NCBI RefSeq assembly: GCF_020782875.1
Contig: NZ_JAJGBN010000001.1
Location: 186,001 to 250,000 of the forward strand
Reading direction: 5' to 3'
Source of the DNA: Allomuricauda sp. M10
GTDB lineage: Bacteria; Bacteroidota; Bacteroidia; Flavobacteriales; Flavobacteriaceae
Length of the DNA: 64,000 nucleotides
The notes under the pieces were generated by a model. The model was given only the letters and a program-made list of their open reading frames with translations, did not search any database and was not told the origin of the DNA. The position numbers and the translations under genes are program-made. Positions 18,843 through 27,934 of the stretch are shown piece after piece. How positions within the stretch are numbered: the first letter of the stretch is position 1; every line of letters begins with the position of its first letter.

Positions 18843-19607
18843 ATGCATACTAAATTTTCATTATTGTTCTTCGGCTTATTGGCCATATTATCTTGTAAAC
18901 AGGAAAGTAAAAAGGAAGATACGCAAACCTGGAGAACCAAAAAAGAGGCCCTTGCCAATGAAACCCATAACCAATTGTTGGAAGTTGAAAAAGAACAAGG
19001 CTGGGAACTTCTTTTTGATGGGAAGACCTTGAATGGGTGGCATCTGTACAACAATCCGGGAGCAAATTCGGTTTGGGAAGTGGTCAACGGGGAGATTCAC
19101 AGTAATACTAATGATGAATCCTTGGTTGCAGGGGATCTTTTAACGGATAAAGCCTATGAAAATTACGAACTTACACTGGAGTGGAAAATAGCCAATCGGG
19201 GCAACAGTGGTATCTTTTTCAATGTACAGGAAAAACCGGAGATTCCAACAGCTTGGCAAAGTGGTCCCGAATATCAAATCTTGGATTCGGAACATATGGA
19301 TTATCAGCTTCCCGCAAAGCGACCAGGTTGCCTGTATGTTTTTGCTCCGCAGAAAAATGAGGTGGAGATGAAGCCAGGGGAATGGAACACCACTACGATC
19401 AAACAGGTGGATGGCAAAGTAGAGTTCTATTTAAATGGTGTGCTGACCGGAGAACAGGATTTTAATGATCCGGAATGGAAAAAAATGGTCGCGGCAAGCC
19501 ACTTTATCAACTACCCTGAATTTGGAAAAGCAACCCAAGGGAAAATTGCCCTTCAATATTGGTATTTTGAAACCTGGTTCAGGGATATTAAGATAAGGGA
19601 ATTGTAA
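18843..19607 (+). CDS. DUF1080 (3-keto-disaccharide hydrolase) lipoprotein
   Basis: Secreted lipoprotein (lipobox AILSC at about residue 18) with a single DUF1080 beta-sandwich, now called 3-keto-disaccharide hydrolase. Typical segments are GWELLFDGKTLNGWH, the GNSGIFF strand motif and AKRPGCLYVFAP. Members act on or bind glycans at the cell surface, and some hydrolyse 3-keto-glucosides. It stands just before an alpha-L-rhamnosidase gene on the same strand but 140 bp away, with a separate likely promoter between them, so co-transcription is uncertain. Enzymatic specificity cannot be read here. Confidence 0.85.
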   Translation: MHTKFSLLFFGLLAILSCKQESKKEDTQTWRTKKEALANETHNQLLEVEKEQGWELLFDGKTLNGWHLYNNPGANSVWEVVNGEIHSNTNDESLVAGDLLTDKAYENYELTLEWKIANRGNSGIFFNVQEKPEIPTAWQSGPEYQILDSEHMDYQLPAKRPGCLYVFAPQKNEVEMKPGEWNTTTIKQVDGKVEFYLNGVLTGEQDFNDPEWKKMVAASHFINYPEFGKATQGKIALQYWYFETWFRDIKIREL

Positions 19608-19698
19608 TCCAACATTGTTTTTGGTCGGTTTTTATAATCACACTAAAAATCTACTGATTAATATCTTTCTTTATCCAGTTCCGATCAATTCAACATTA

Positions 19699-19729
19699 TT
19701 GTTGGTGGGTTTGGGAAACTATACTTTTA
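19699..19729 (+). promoter_or_regulatory. Likely promoter of the rhamnosidase gene
   Basis: TTG (19699-19701), a 20-bp spacer, then TACTTTTA (19722-19729), which matches the TAnnTTTG consensus in seven of eight positions. The ATG follows 18 bp later, giving a very short leader. Confidence 0.4.
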
Positions 19730-19747
19730 TCCTAAAATAAGAGCTTA

Positions 19748-22423
19748 ATGTTTAAATCGATATACCTATCCATTTTAGGGGCCATTTTTATAACCTCATG
19801 TACCTCACACAAAGATTCAATTGCTTTAACGGATTTAAAAGTAGAGCACATGAACGCTCCCTTGGGATTGGATACTAAGGCTCCTAGGTTTTCATGGAAA
19901 ATAGATGCAAATGGAGGTACGATTGGGCAAAATGGATATCATATTTCTGTAGGCACTGATTCAATGGAAGTCGCCAAAGGAAAGGGAATTTATTGGAGGG
20001 AGCAAAGGAACTCGGATAATACATTGTTGATTTATGACGGTAAACCGCTCCAACCTTTCACCAAGTATTATTGGGGAGTTCAGGTTTCATCCGATGATAA
20101 TCAAGAGAGTGGTGTAAGTGTTTCCTCGTTCGAGACAGGGATGATGGATGTTTCCAATTGGGAAGGGAGGTGGATTACCGATGTGGAGGACATGGATCTA
20201 AAACCAGCTCCTTATTTCAGAAAGGAATTCAAGCCCCAAAAAGAAGTGATTCGTGCAAGGGCCTATATCACGGCGGCAGGTTTATTTGAACTTACCCTGA
20301 ATGGCCAGAAAGTGGGCGACCACTGGCTGGATCCCATTTACACCAGATTCGACAGACGAAATCTTTACGTGTCCCACGACGTAACCTCTTTTTTTCAAGA
20401 AGACAAGGTTGCCATTGGGGTCCTTTTAGGAAATGGTTGGTACAACCACCAGTCTACGGCGGTGTGGAACTTTCATCAAGCAGGATGGCGTAACCGCCCA
20501 CGTTTTTTGATGAACATTCGGGTATGGTATACAGATGGTACCAGTGAAATATTGGCTACTGACAAATCATGGAAGACCAAATTGTCTCCCGTGGTGTTCA
20601 ACAGCATTTACACCGCTGAACATTACGATGCCCGCCTTGAACTCGAAGGATGGGACCAAAGCGGTTATGATGATGCAGGTTGGAATTCGGCCTTGGAAGT
20701 AAAAGCACCTTCGGGTAAGATCACGGCAGAGGTGATGCCCCATATCACGGGAGAGAAAATGAAGTTCGCTAAAATGGAAAAGCGTAATGACCGGTACTAT
20801 ATTTTTGATTTGGGGAGAAATATTGCTGGGGTTACGGAACTCAGGATAAAAGGTGAAAAAGGGACCCGGATCAAGGTCACTCACTCGGAACAATTGGATA
20901 GTTTGGGAAATCTGGACCTATCCAACATCATTGTGCATTACAGGCCAAAGGACACATTGGACCCATTTCAAACGGATATTTATACTCTTAAAGGTGGTGA
21001 AGATGAAATTTTCAGACCGCGGTTTAATTATAAGGGATTTCAATATGTGGCTGTAGAAAGTGATAGGCCGATCAACATGGAATTGGAGAATATTTCAGCT
21101 TATTTTATGCATAGCGATGTTGAATCCATTGGAAAAATCCATACCTCCAACGAGACCATCAACAAAATCTGGGAGGCCACTAACGCCAGTTACCTATCCA
21201 ATCTTTTTGGGTATCCCACAGATTGTCCCCAGCGGGAGAAGAACGGCTGGACGGGGGATGCCCATATCAATATAGAAACAGGGCTCTATAATTTTGATGC
21301 GATAATGGTCTATGAAAAATGGATGACAGACCATCGGGACGAACAACAGGAAAATGGTGTGCTCCCTTCCATTATCCCTACTTGGGGGGGATGGGGTTAT
21401 GATTGGGGCAATGGCCCGGACTGGACCAGCACCGTTGCCATAATTCCTTGGCAATTGTACCAGTTTTATGGAGATGACAGGGCATTGGACGACATGTACG
21501 AACCAATGAAAAACTATGTGGATCATATTACTTCCATCAGTTATGAAGGAGGCCTTACCGATTGGGGACTAGGGGATTGGGTTCCTGTGAAATCGGTTAC
21601 CCCTAAGGAATTCACTTCGTCCATCTATTATTATGTGGATGCCGCAATCTTGGCCAAAGCAGCCAGGCATTTCGGAAAGGAAAAAGATTACCAAGAATAT
21701 TCGCAACTGGCTGAGAACATAAAAAATGCAATCAATACAAAGTACTTGGATATTGAGAAGGGAATATATGGTAGTGGTTTTCAAACCGAGTTGAGCGCTC
21801 CCTTGTATTGGGGCATCGTGCCCGATTCCCTCATACAAAAAGTGGCGGACAACCTAGCCCTGGAAGTCAAAAAAACAAATCATATCGATGTTGGTCTTCT
21901 CGGCACCAAGACTCTTTTGGGAGCTTTGAGCCAAAACGGCTATGCAAATTTGGCCTTTACCGTTGCTTCTCAAGAAACGTATCCTTCATGGGGATGGTGG
22001 GTCAAGAATGGGGCCACTACCTTGTACGAGAACTGGGATATAGATGCCACTTCCGACTTGTCGCGGAACCATATCATGTTCGGAGCCATAAGTGCTTGGT
22101 TCTATAAGGGTATCGGGGGCATTTTGCCAGATGAGAATGCTCCCGGATTCAAAAACTTCATCTTAAAACCCAATTTCGTGGATGGGCTGGATCATTTTGA
22201 GGCTGAATTTGAAAGTAGATTTGGCCTAATCGTGTCAAAATGGGAAAGACGGGGCAACCAAGTTGAATATAACTGCACCGTACCACCAAATAGTACTGCG
22301 TTGTTATATCTTAAAGGAAAAGACATCAAAGGAAGCAATCAAGGGATGACCATAGAGACAGATGGTCAAGAATTCAAAATAGATCTACTACCGGGCAGTT
22401 ATACATTCTATATCGAGGAATAG
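19748..22423 (+). CDS. GH78 alpha-L-rhamnosidase, lipoprotein
   Basis: Large surface or periplasmic rhamnosidase (891 residues) with lipobox ITSC. Domain order follows family 78: an N-terminal fibronectin-like domain, two beta-sandwich domains (the second CBM67-like), the (alpha/alpha)6 catalytic barrel from about residue 450, and a C-terminal beta domain. The catalytic barrel shows DCPQREKNGWTGD (Asp492, Glu497, Asp504), which holds the general acid, and GATTLYENWD with Glu761, the counterpart of the general base. It cleaves terminal alpha-L-rhamnose from polysaccharides or glycosides. It probably works with the nearby DUF1080 protein, but no SusC/SusD pair is present in the window. Confidence 0.93.
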   Translation: MFKSIYLSILGAIFITSCTSHKDSIALTDLKVEHMNAPLGLDTKAPRFSWKIDANGGTIGQNGYHISVGTDSMEVAKGKGIYWREQRNSDNTLLIYDGKPLQPFTKYYWGVQVSSDDNQESGVSVSSFETGMMDVSNWEGRWITDVEDMDLKPAPYFRKEFKPQKEVIRARAYITAAGLFELTLNGQKVGDHWLDPIYTRFDRRNLYVSHDVTSFFQEDKVAIGVLLGNGWYNHQSTAVWNFHQAGWRNRPRFLMNIRVWYTDGTSEILATDKSWKTKLSPVVFNSIYTAEHYDARLELEGWDQSGYDDAGWNSALEVKAPSGKITAEVMPHITGEKMKFAKMEKRNDRYYIFDLGRNIAGVTELRIKGEKGTRIKVTHSEQLDSLGNLDLSNIIVHYRPKDTLDPFQTDIYTLKGGEDEIFRPRFNYKGFQYVAVESDRPINMELENISAYFMHSDVESIGKIHTSNETINKIWEATNASYLSNLFGYPTDCPQREKNGWTGDAHINIETGLYNFDAIMVYEKWMTDHRDEQQENGVLPSIIPTWGGWGYDWGNGPDWTSTVAIIPWQLYQFYGDDRALDDMYEPMKNYVDHITSISYEGGLTDWGLGDWVPVKSVTPKEFTSSIYYYVDAAILAKAARHFGKEKDYQEYSQLAENIKNAINTKYLDIEKGIYGSGFQTELSAPLYWGIVPDSLIQKVADNLALEVKKTNHIDVGLLGTKTLLGALSQNGYANLAFTVASQETYPSWGWWVKNGATTLYENWDIDATSDLSRNHIMFGAISAWFYKGIGGILPDENAPGFKNFILKPNFVDGLDHFEAEFESRFGLIVSKWERRGNQVEYNCTVPPNSTALLYLKGKDIKGSNQGMTIETDGQEFKIDLLPGSYTFYIEE

Positions 22424-22883
22424 TTGTAAAGGCTTTGCATTTTGGGGCGATTTTGAACATTACTTGATAAATGCCATATATTCTGCGTGGGTTTAGTTGG
22501 TTAGAACAAAACACAAGACAAAGGAGTGGTTTGCTACTTCTATGTTGATGATTTAAAGTCGATTTAGTACATATGACCAATCTTGATGGTTGCCACAACC
22601 GTTCCCTATATCCCAAAAATATCCTATTGGTTTTTAATAGGATATAAAAAAGGTAGTGGGGATGCAGGCTCTAGAGCTTTTCTCTCAAAAGCCCAATAAA
22701 TAAGGGTTTTCAGCTGTTCAAAAATTTATGCTCACCGAATAGGTGACTTTACAAAAACTTAACCTGTTTTACGGAAAAACCATAGTTTTATTAAGGTAAA
22801 TCTGTAATGGATTTTCAGATTGAATTTATAACTTACAGAGCCTCATAGCTTTATCCAATCACTCTTCTTCTTTGTTTTGGTAA
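22424..22883. other. Long intergenic stretch without a gene
   Basis: About 460 bp between the rhamnosidase gene and the first operator of the TPR-kinase operon. No coding frame with a plausible start and composition is visible. It holds one perfect 10-bp inverted repeat (22619-22645, annotated separately) and otherwise AT-rich sequence. Confidence 0.6.
22619..22645. repeat. Perfect 10-bp inverted repeat
   Basis: Arms ATATCCTATT (22619-22628) and AATAGGATAT (22636-22645) around a 7-base loop. On the minus strand the stem is followed by TTTTTGGG, terminator-like, but no minus-strand gene ends here. On the plus strand it is followed by an A-run. It could be an operator or a stray terminator. 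Confidence 0.5.
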
Positions 22884-22903
22884 AATCCCTAGGAATGGGG
22901 ATT
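22884..22903. promoter_or_regulatory. Palindromic operator, copy 1, probable NarL-type regulator site
   Basis: A 20-bp imperfect palindrome, left half AATCCCTAGG and right half AATGGGGATT. Its right edge meets the -33 TTG, and exactly 21 bp separate it from the -7 element. The second copy at 25984-26003 has the identical right half and the identical 21-bp spacing. There is no T-run after it and no gene ends nearby, so it is not a terminator. Confidence 0.65.
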
Positions 22904-22932
22904 GTTAAGGTTCATGTTTTGCTTTAATGTTG
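22902..22932 (+). promoter_or_regulatory. Promoter of the lipoprotein/kinase/regulator operon
   Basis: TTG at 22902-22904, a 20-bp spacer, and TAATGTTG at 22925-22932 (seven of eight matches to TAnnTTTG). The -33 overlaps the right edge of the palindrome, the usual place for an activator that touches RNA polymerase. Confidence 0.5.
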
Positions 22933-22966
22933 AAGGACATTAATAATCAATTTAAAACTTATCAAG

Positions 22967-23575
22967 ATGAAAAAAATAGCGTTGGCAACTGTCATTGTTT
23001 TTTTGATTGCCTCTTGTGGTGTCCGGGATCAAAAAAAGAAACCAGAGAGTGAAGTACTGGCCCAAACTCAAATTGAACCAGAAGAATGCAACCCAAAAAA
23101 ATATCAATTGTGTGATAGTTTGAGAAATTATTTTACAATAGAAAACGAGGAAGTGAGGATTAAACTCCATATACCGGTTACAAGTGACAGTTTGCAGCTA
23201 GTGGCAATAAAAAATATGCCAAATAAGAATATCAATGCTATCATGGTACATTTAAAAGGAGGGGTCAATTGTACACCTGTTGAACCGATAATTGATTTTA
23301 TTGAAATCGATACTGTTATCCACTTCTCAAATAGTGATTTAACCCGTTTACAAGGAGACAATAAGCTACTGATTTATATTTATAATAATCAGGACGAATT
23401 ACAGAGTACCAAAATAGATGGAATTGGAAGCTATGAGGATGCCTTGAGAAAAATAAGGGAAGAGAGCTTGTGTAATGACAGAGTGGAAACAAGTGCTGCT
23501 CTGCGAGATACTCTAATAATATTTCAACCCAAAGAACAGGACGGAGACGTGATAGGTGGAAATCAAAAGAAATAA
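22967..23575 (+). CDS. Hypothetical lipoprotein, first gene of a two-component operon
   Basis: I do not recognise a family. The 202-residue product has a clear lipoprotein signal (MKKIALATVIVFLIASC, Cys17) and then a charged linker. The body is probably beta-rich and has three or four further cysteines (for instance PEECNPKKYQLC and the later NCTP and SLCN). Its last 20 bases overlap the GTG start of the sensor kinase gene, so the two are translated together. The overlap suggests it may help the kinase sense an envelope signal, for example as a bound co-sensor. That role is inference. A palindromic operator lies 64 bp upstream. Confidence 0.8.
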   Translation: MKKIALATVIVFLIASCGVRDQKKKPESEVLAQTQIEPEECNPKKYQLCDSLRNYFTIENEEVRIKLHIPVTSDSLQLVAIKNMPNKNINAIMVHLKGGVNCTPVEPIIDFIEIDTVIHFSNSDLTRLQGDNKLLIYIYNNQDELQSTKIDGIGSYEDALRKIREESLCNDRVETSAALRDTLIIFQPKEQDGDVIGGNQKK

Positions 23576-25343
23576 TTTGTTGCTATTGTTTCTTATGTTA
23601 TTCTCGTGCATTACACTCGTAAAGGCACAAGAGCAAGATAGCCTATGGGTTTATTTGAACCAATTGAACAATCAAGGTGCCCATGAGAAATTGATTAAGG
23701 AGTGCCGTCAATTGGCAAGTGATGAAGGTGATTTAATTCATAAAGGGGAATACCTGATGCTATTTGCGGGCGCATTTCAGAATTTGAATCAAGCTGATTC
23801 TGCTTTCGTTTATTACAATGAGGCCTTAAAGGATTTTGAACATCGAAACTTGGCGGGAGAAGTTGCTGAAACAAACTTAAAAATCAGCGATTTATTGGAA
23901 AGTCAGAATAACCTTGAAAGCGATCATTATAGTTATTTTGAAAAGTTTTGGAAATATGCAACATCCGTGAACGATCAATATCTTATGGGGAAAGGGTATA
24001 ACTATCTTGGGAGAAAAGCATATCTCGATAGTAATCCCCAAATTCCTTTGGAGCATTTCAGAAAGGCTTATGCCCTTTTTTATGCTGTTGACAGTACGAG
24101 ACTGGCCATCGTCAACTTAATGAATATGGGGGCGGTACACTCAAACAGGTTAAAGAATAATGACTCGGCAAGGTATCATTACTTCCATGCTTTGGACCTA
24201 CTTCAGATGAAGAAGGACATGCCTGAATATTCCAACCAATACCACGACCTTTTGAACAACATCGGAAATAGTTACCGAAGATCGGAAAATTTCAATGAAG
24301 CCTTGCAATACTACAAGATGGCTGAAACACTTCAGGTCAAAAAATATAAGGATATGACCAAAAAGATATTGTTTGGCAACATGGACCTGACGTATTATAA
24401 CTTAGGTGATTTTAAAAATGCCTATGGCTATCTATATAAATACGATTCTATTAAGGATATAATAAATCTTGCTCAACAAAACGCCACTATTTTGGATATT
24501 CAGGAGAAGTATGACAATGAAAAACTTCGGGCAGACAATTTGGAAAGCGAGACCAAAAGGATTCAAAACAAGAATTTTTTATTCGCATCACTTGGATTAT
24601 TGATTATCGTGGGGATTTTGGCCATCCTCCTCCAAAAAAACACTATCAAAAAACGCCAATTGGCTGAACAAGAGGCCCAGTTAAAACAACAACGAGTAGA
24701 GAATCTGCTCAAAGAACAGGAACTGGTCAATATTGATGCCATGATCGAGGGCCAGGAAAAAGAACGCCAAAAAGTGGCAGGGGAGTTACATGATGATTTG
24801 GGAAGTCTCATGGCAACCATTAAACTCCATTTTGACAATGCCAAGGTCAGTACCCAAGACCCTGCGTTGAAAAATGCCCAAAGACTGTTGGAAGAAGCCT
24901 ATCAAAAAATCCGGGGAATGGCCCACAGCAAAAACTCCGGGGTTATGAGTGATCAGGGGTTGTTGTCTGCCATCAAAAAAATGGCAAAGTCCATCTCCGA
25001 ATCCAATACCCTGCAAGTCACGGTGGAAGATTTTGGATTGGGGGAGCGTATGGAAAATTCTTTGGAACTTTCCATTTTCAGAATGGTGCAGGAGTTGGTG
25101 GCGAATGTGATAAAACATGCGGAAGCCACCAAAGTGAACATTCAACTCACTCAGCATGAGGACAACCTGAACATTATTGTGGAAGACAATGGGAAGGGCT
25201 TTGACCGCTCCAAACTGGACAGCGGAAAGTCGGGGATGGGACTGACCAATATTGAAAAACGAGTGGAACATTTGGAGGGCAGCTTTACTGTGGACAGTGT
25301 GTTAGGGAGAGGAACTTCCATTCTAATCGATATTCCCGTATGA
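23556..25343 (+). CDS. TPR-domain sensor histidine kinase (NarL-type)
   Basis: Membrane sensor kinase of 595 residues. In order: a signal peptide ending VKAQ, a periplasmic array of tetratricopeptide repeats (about residues 30-320), one transmembrane helix (about 344-364, FLFASLGLLIIVGILAILL), a coiled coil, the HisKA_3 domain with phospho-acceptor His412 (GELHDDLGS), and an HATPase domain with the N-box VQELVANVIKHAEA and G-box DNGKGFD. The start is a GTG at 23556 inside the preceding gene; it gives a proper signal peptide, while the nearest ATG would cut it. The ATGA overlap with the following regulator gene fixes its partner. The ligand is unknown. Confidence 0.9.
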   Translation: MEIKRNNLLLLFLMLFSCITLVKAQEQDSLWVYLNQLNNQGAHEKLIKECRQLASDEGDLIHKGEYLMLFAGAFQNLNQADSAFVYYNEALKDFEHRNLAGEVAETNLKISDLLESQNNLESDHYSYFEKFWKYATSVNDQYLMGKGYNYLGRKAYLDSNPQIPLEHFRKAYALFYAVDSTRLAIVNLMNMGAVHSNRLKNNDSARYHYFHALDLLQMKKDMPEYSNQYHDLLNNIGNSYRRSENFNEALQYYKMAETLQVKKYKDMTKKILFGNMDLTYYNLGDFKNAYGYLYKYDSIKDIINLAQQNATILDIQEKYDNEKLRADNLESETKRIQNKNFLFASLGLLIIVGILAILLQKNTIKKRQLAEQEAQLKQQRVENLLKEQELVNIDAMIEGQEKERQKVAGELHDDLGSLMATIKLHFDNAKVSTQDPALKNAQRLLEEAYQKIRGMAHSKNSGVMSDQGLLSAIKKMAKSISESNTLQVTVEDFGLGERMENSLELSIFRMVQELVANVIKHAEATKVNIQLTQHEDNLNIIVEDNGKGFDRSKLDSGKSGMGLTNIEKRVEHLEGSFTVDSVLGRGTSILIDIPV

Positions 25344-25954
25344 TTACCGTGGCCATAGCAGAAGATCACCAGGCTCTGATCGATGGCATTCGATCGTATG
25401 TGAGGTATGAAGATGACATATCCATAATAGGCCACGCCAATAACGGGGAGGACTTGGTAAAACTGGTCCGACTGAAGCGCCCCAAAGTGGTCCTTTGTGA
25501 TATTCGTATGCCCAAATTGGATGGCATTGAGGCGACGAAAACTATCCTTAAAGAACTGCCCTATACCAAAGTGGTGGCCTTTACCATGTTTGACCAGGAC
25601 GAAGCCGTAAAACAAATGCTGGAGGCGGGCGCCCAAGGGTATATCCTTAAAAACAGCAGTCTGGAAGTGGTTTTGGAAGCCATTCGTACGGTGGTTTCGG
25701 GCAACACTTATTATGACAAAAAAATTCACCAACCAAGTACCGAAAAAAACAGCTCCCAAAGCATTTTATCTTCTCGGGAGCGGGAAATTCTACAACTGAT
25801 CGCAAAGGGCAGAACTTCTCACCAAATTGCCGATGAACTTTTTATAGGTAAAAGCACCGTGGACACCCACCGCAAAAACATGATCCGAAAATTGGGACTG
25901 ACCGGAGCAGGAGAGTTGTTGAGGTATGCAGTGGAGAAAAAATACGAATTTTAA
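25340..25954 (+). CDS. Response regulator, NarL/LuxR type
   Basis: DNA-binding partner of the TPR kinase. The receiver domain (residues 1-120) has acidic residues Glu8/Asp9 and the phospho-acceptor Asp54 in LCDIRMP, with the conserved Lys near residue 104. The C-terminal LuxR helix-turn-helix (about 143-204) reads SREREILQLIAKGRTSHQIADELFIGKSTVDTHRKNMIRKLG. Two matching 20-bp palindromes, one before its own operon and one before the next operon, are the natural candidates for its binding sites. If so it controls itself and the 26057-28462 genes. Confidence 0.93.
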   Translation: MITVAIAEDHQALIDGIRSYVRYEDDISIIGHANNGEDLVKLVRLKRPKVVLCDIRMPKLDGIEATKTILKELPYTKVVAFTMFDQDEAVKQMLEAGAQGYILKNSSLEVVLEAIRTVVSGNTYYDKKIHQPSTEKNSSQSILSSREREILQLIAKGRTSHQIADELFIGKSTVDTHRKNMIRKLGLTGAGELLRYAVEKKYEF

Positions 25955-25983
25955 GTATTTTGTTTTTAATGGTTTAGTGTAAA

Positions 25984-26003
25984 AATCCCCATGAATGGGG
26001 ATT
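25984..26003. promoter_or_regulatory. Palindromic operator, copy 2
   Basis: Left half AATCCCCATG and right half AATGGGGATT; 18 of 20 positions are palindromic. It has the same right half as the copy at 22884-22903 and the same 21-bp distance to the -7 element. The sequence could also work as a weak terminator for the regulator gene (a TTTTC run follows), and both uses may apply. Confidence 0.65.
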
Positions 26004-26032
26004 TTCTTGAATACCTAAGTTCGATAGGTTTG
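26002..26032 (+). promoter_or_regulatory. Promoter of the secreted-protein operon
   Basis: TAGGTTTG (26025-26032) is a perfect match to the TAnnTTTG -7 consensus. At the -33 position there is TTT instead of TTG (26002-26004), directly at the operator edge. A weak -33 next to a bound activator is the usual arrangement for an activator-dependent promoter. Confidence 0.55.
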
Positions 26033-26056
26033 GACTATCAACTAATCGGTATTGCC

Positions 26057-27580
26057 ATGAAAAACTATGTACTTCTTTTCCTAATGATTTTGAATGCTGG
26101 GCTGCTAGCTGCCCAAGAAGGTAAAATGCCAAAAGCAGAGGAAGGCGATAAAAAGTGTGATTGCTCCAAAAAGGAGAAATGCCCCAAAAAAGATTCAACG
26201 GCCATTGTTTTGAACCCGTTTGGGGAAAACCAGATTCCAAAATGTGTTTGCTATAGATCTTGGGTTAAATATAAAATAAACAACGTAAATAACATTTTGG
26301 TGAATGGAGTTAGCGAAAGTGAATCTACCAACATAGATTTTGAGATTCCGGAGCTCATAACAAATGCTTTAAAGAAGGCAGAGGAGGGAGAAGGAAAAAC
26401 CCAATTAGAATTAACAAAAAAAACTATTGAAGAACAAGCTTCAAAAAATTATAAAGAACAATATCATTCTTTGCTTTTGAAACTAAAGAGGGAAGAAGAT
26501 TTTTTAGATTACTTAAAATTGTTTGTGCAACAGTATCGCAAGATTGAAGGCTATACCCAATTGGAAGGCCAATTGGTGGCTTTGTTGAACGACAATCTTT
26601 TTATTGAGAACTCGGATGCTTTCAAAAAACATGCTGAGAGTATTGTCCAGTCCCATTTTGATGGGGACAGTATACCTCTCGAGCTTTATAAGAAGCTGCC
26701 CAAAACATTGGATTCTTTGGATGCGGCATATTTTCAGCTTAAAAAATTGTATGAGGAGATAAACGCGATGAAGGAAATAGGGACCATGTCGGTTGCCTTG
26801 AAGTTTGAAAACGGGGAAAAAAGAAACATCGAAAACATATCCGTGGTGGATGTGGGTCAACCAAAATTTAAGGCAGAGTATGATTTTGTAAAGAAAGCCT
26901 ATGAAGAGTTGCACAAAAAGGAGAACAAGCAAAATCTGGAGAACAAGGTAAACGCAGGGATTCGGTTGTATCAGAAAATAAACAATGCATGCTTCACCAT
27001 TTATGGGGATGCCGGTCAGGCCACGGGGGATATTTTCACGACTAAAATTGCTCTTAAAAATGCAAAAGGCGATACCCTACATACCTACAAGCCTATAACC
27101 ATCAGGACACGGGGTGGCTTCAAAGTCAATTTCAGCAGTGGGTATTTGTTGAGTTTTAAAGGAAATGATAGTTATTCCAGTTTCCGTGCAGATGGCTCCT
27201 CCGCTACGTCCATTAAGGCGGACAACAAAGATAAAATGACCCATGCCTTGGGAGCTTTATGCCATGTTTATTTTAGGGGAATACATGATTTACAACCTGG
27301 TATTTCAGCAGGATTAAGTGTGGAAGATGATGCTGATCTAGGTTTTTATTTAGGGTTATCTGCACTTTTTACAGAATCAAACCGGCTTGTGTTTACGGCA
27401 GGGGTATCCATGACAAAGATTGACAAACTCAATACGGCAAACCTGTCCGATGCCAATAACGGTATTAGGACCTTTCTGTCGGAGGACAATACAAACATCA
27501 ATTACGATAAAGTGTATCGCCCGGCATTTTTTGTGGGTGTAACTTTCAATTTGAGTAAGGCAGAATCAACTAAGAACTAA
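26057..27580 (+). CDS. Secreted protein with cysteine-rich N-terminus and barrel-like C-terminus, unknown
   Basis: I do not recognise a named family. The ATG at 26057 gives a signal peptide (MKNYVLLFLMILNAGLLAAQ) and a 507-residue product; an in-frame ATG at 25991 lies inside the operator and is rejected. After the signal comes a short Lys/Cys segment (CDCSKKEKCPKK, then KCVCYRSW), a long helical, charged middle part (about 80-310), and a C-terminal third with alternating strands (GISAGLSVEDDADLGFYLGLSALF) that ends in FFVGVTFNLSKA, as an outer-membrane beta-barrel would. First gene of the operon behind operator copy 2. It may be an outer-membrane anchor with a periplasmic helical domain. Confidence 0.75.
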   Translation: MKNYVLLFLMILNAGLLAAQEGKMPKAEEGDKKCDCSKKEKCPKKDSTAIVLNPFGENQIPKCVCYRSWVKYKINNVNNILVNGVSESESTNIDFEIPELITNALKKAEEGEGKTQLELTKKTIEEQASKNYKEQYHSLLLKLKREEDFLDYLKLFVQQYRKIEGYTQLEGQLVALLNDNLFIENSDAFKKHAESIVQSHFDGDSIPLELYKKLPKTLDSLDAAYFQLKKLYEEINAMKEIGTMSVALKFENGEKRNIENISVVDVGQPKFKAEYDFVKKAYEELHKKENKQNLENKVNAGIRLYQKINNACFTIYGDAGQATGDIFTTKIALKNAKGDTLHTYKPITIRTRGGFKVNFSSGYLLSFKGNDSYSSFRADGSSATSIKADNKDKMTHALGALCHVYFRGIHDLQPGISAGLSVEDDADLGFYLGLSALFTESNRLVFTAGVSMTKIDKLNTANLSDANNGIRTFLSEDNTNINYDKVYRPAFFVGVTFNLSKAESTKN

Positions 27581-27591
27581 AATTTCTTATC

Positions 27592-27924
27592 ATGAAAAAT
27601 TCAAATGCAAGAATCATGTTTCTCTTTGGCATATTGGCCTTTGGGATAGTCACACTAATTGTTAATCGTGTTCAATTCCCGGAAGGAGATTTTGCCTTAT
27701 GGGTGTTTCGTGTACTTATAGCATTGGCTGCCTCTGCCATTAGCATTTCAATTCCTGGTATGCTACAGATACGGTACCAGAATAACCAAAATGGAATGCA
27801 CATGCTCACAAATGCAAGTGGTGATCCAGAACCCGCTAATTTGGCCGAAAAAGAGCCTGCTATTACTGCATCTGGTGCCATTGCCGTATTTGTTTTGGTA
27901 TATCTTTTCAATCCGATTGGCTAA
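27592..27924 (+). CDS. Small membrane protein, unknown
   Basis: A 110-residue protein with three hydrophobic segments (about residues 8-25, 37-56 and 91-108) and a polar stretch between the second and third. No family recognised. It starts 11 bp after the secreted barrel-like protein gene and ends 10 bp before the next gene, so it belongs to the same operon. Codon use resembles the neighbours, and a short ribosome-binding leader precedes the ATG. Confidence 0.7.
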   Translation: MKNSNARIMFLFGILAFGIVTLIVNRVQFPEGDFALWVFRVLIALAASAISISIPGMLQIRYQNNQNGMHMLTNASGDPEPANLAEKEPAITASGAIAVFVLVYLFNPIG

Positions 27925-27934
27925 ATTTAAGGTC

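Noticed and set aside
22619..22645. Inverted repeat as terminator of the rhamnosidase gene
   Set aside because: It lies about 195 bp after the stop and has an A-run, not a T-run, on the plus strand; kept only as a repeat of unknown role.
25991..26056. Earlier ATG for the secreted barrel-like protein
   Set aside because: It lies within the operator and upstream of the promoter's start point, and only the ATG at 26057 begins a signal peptide.
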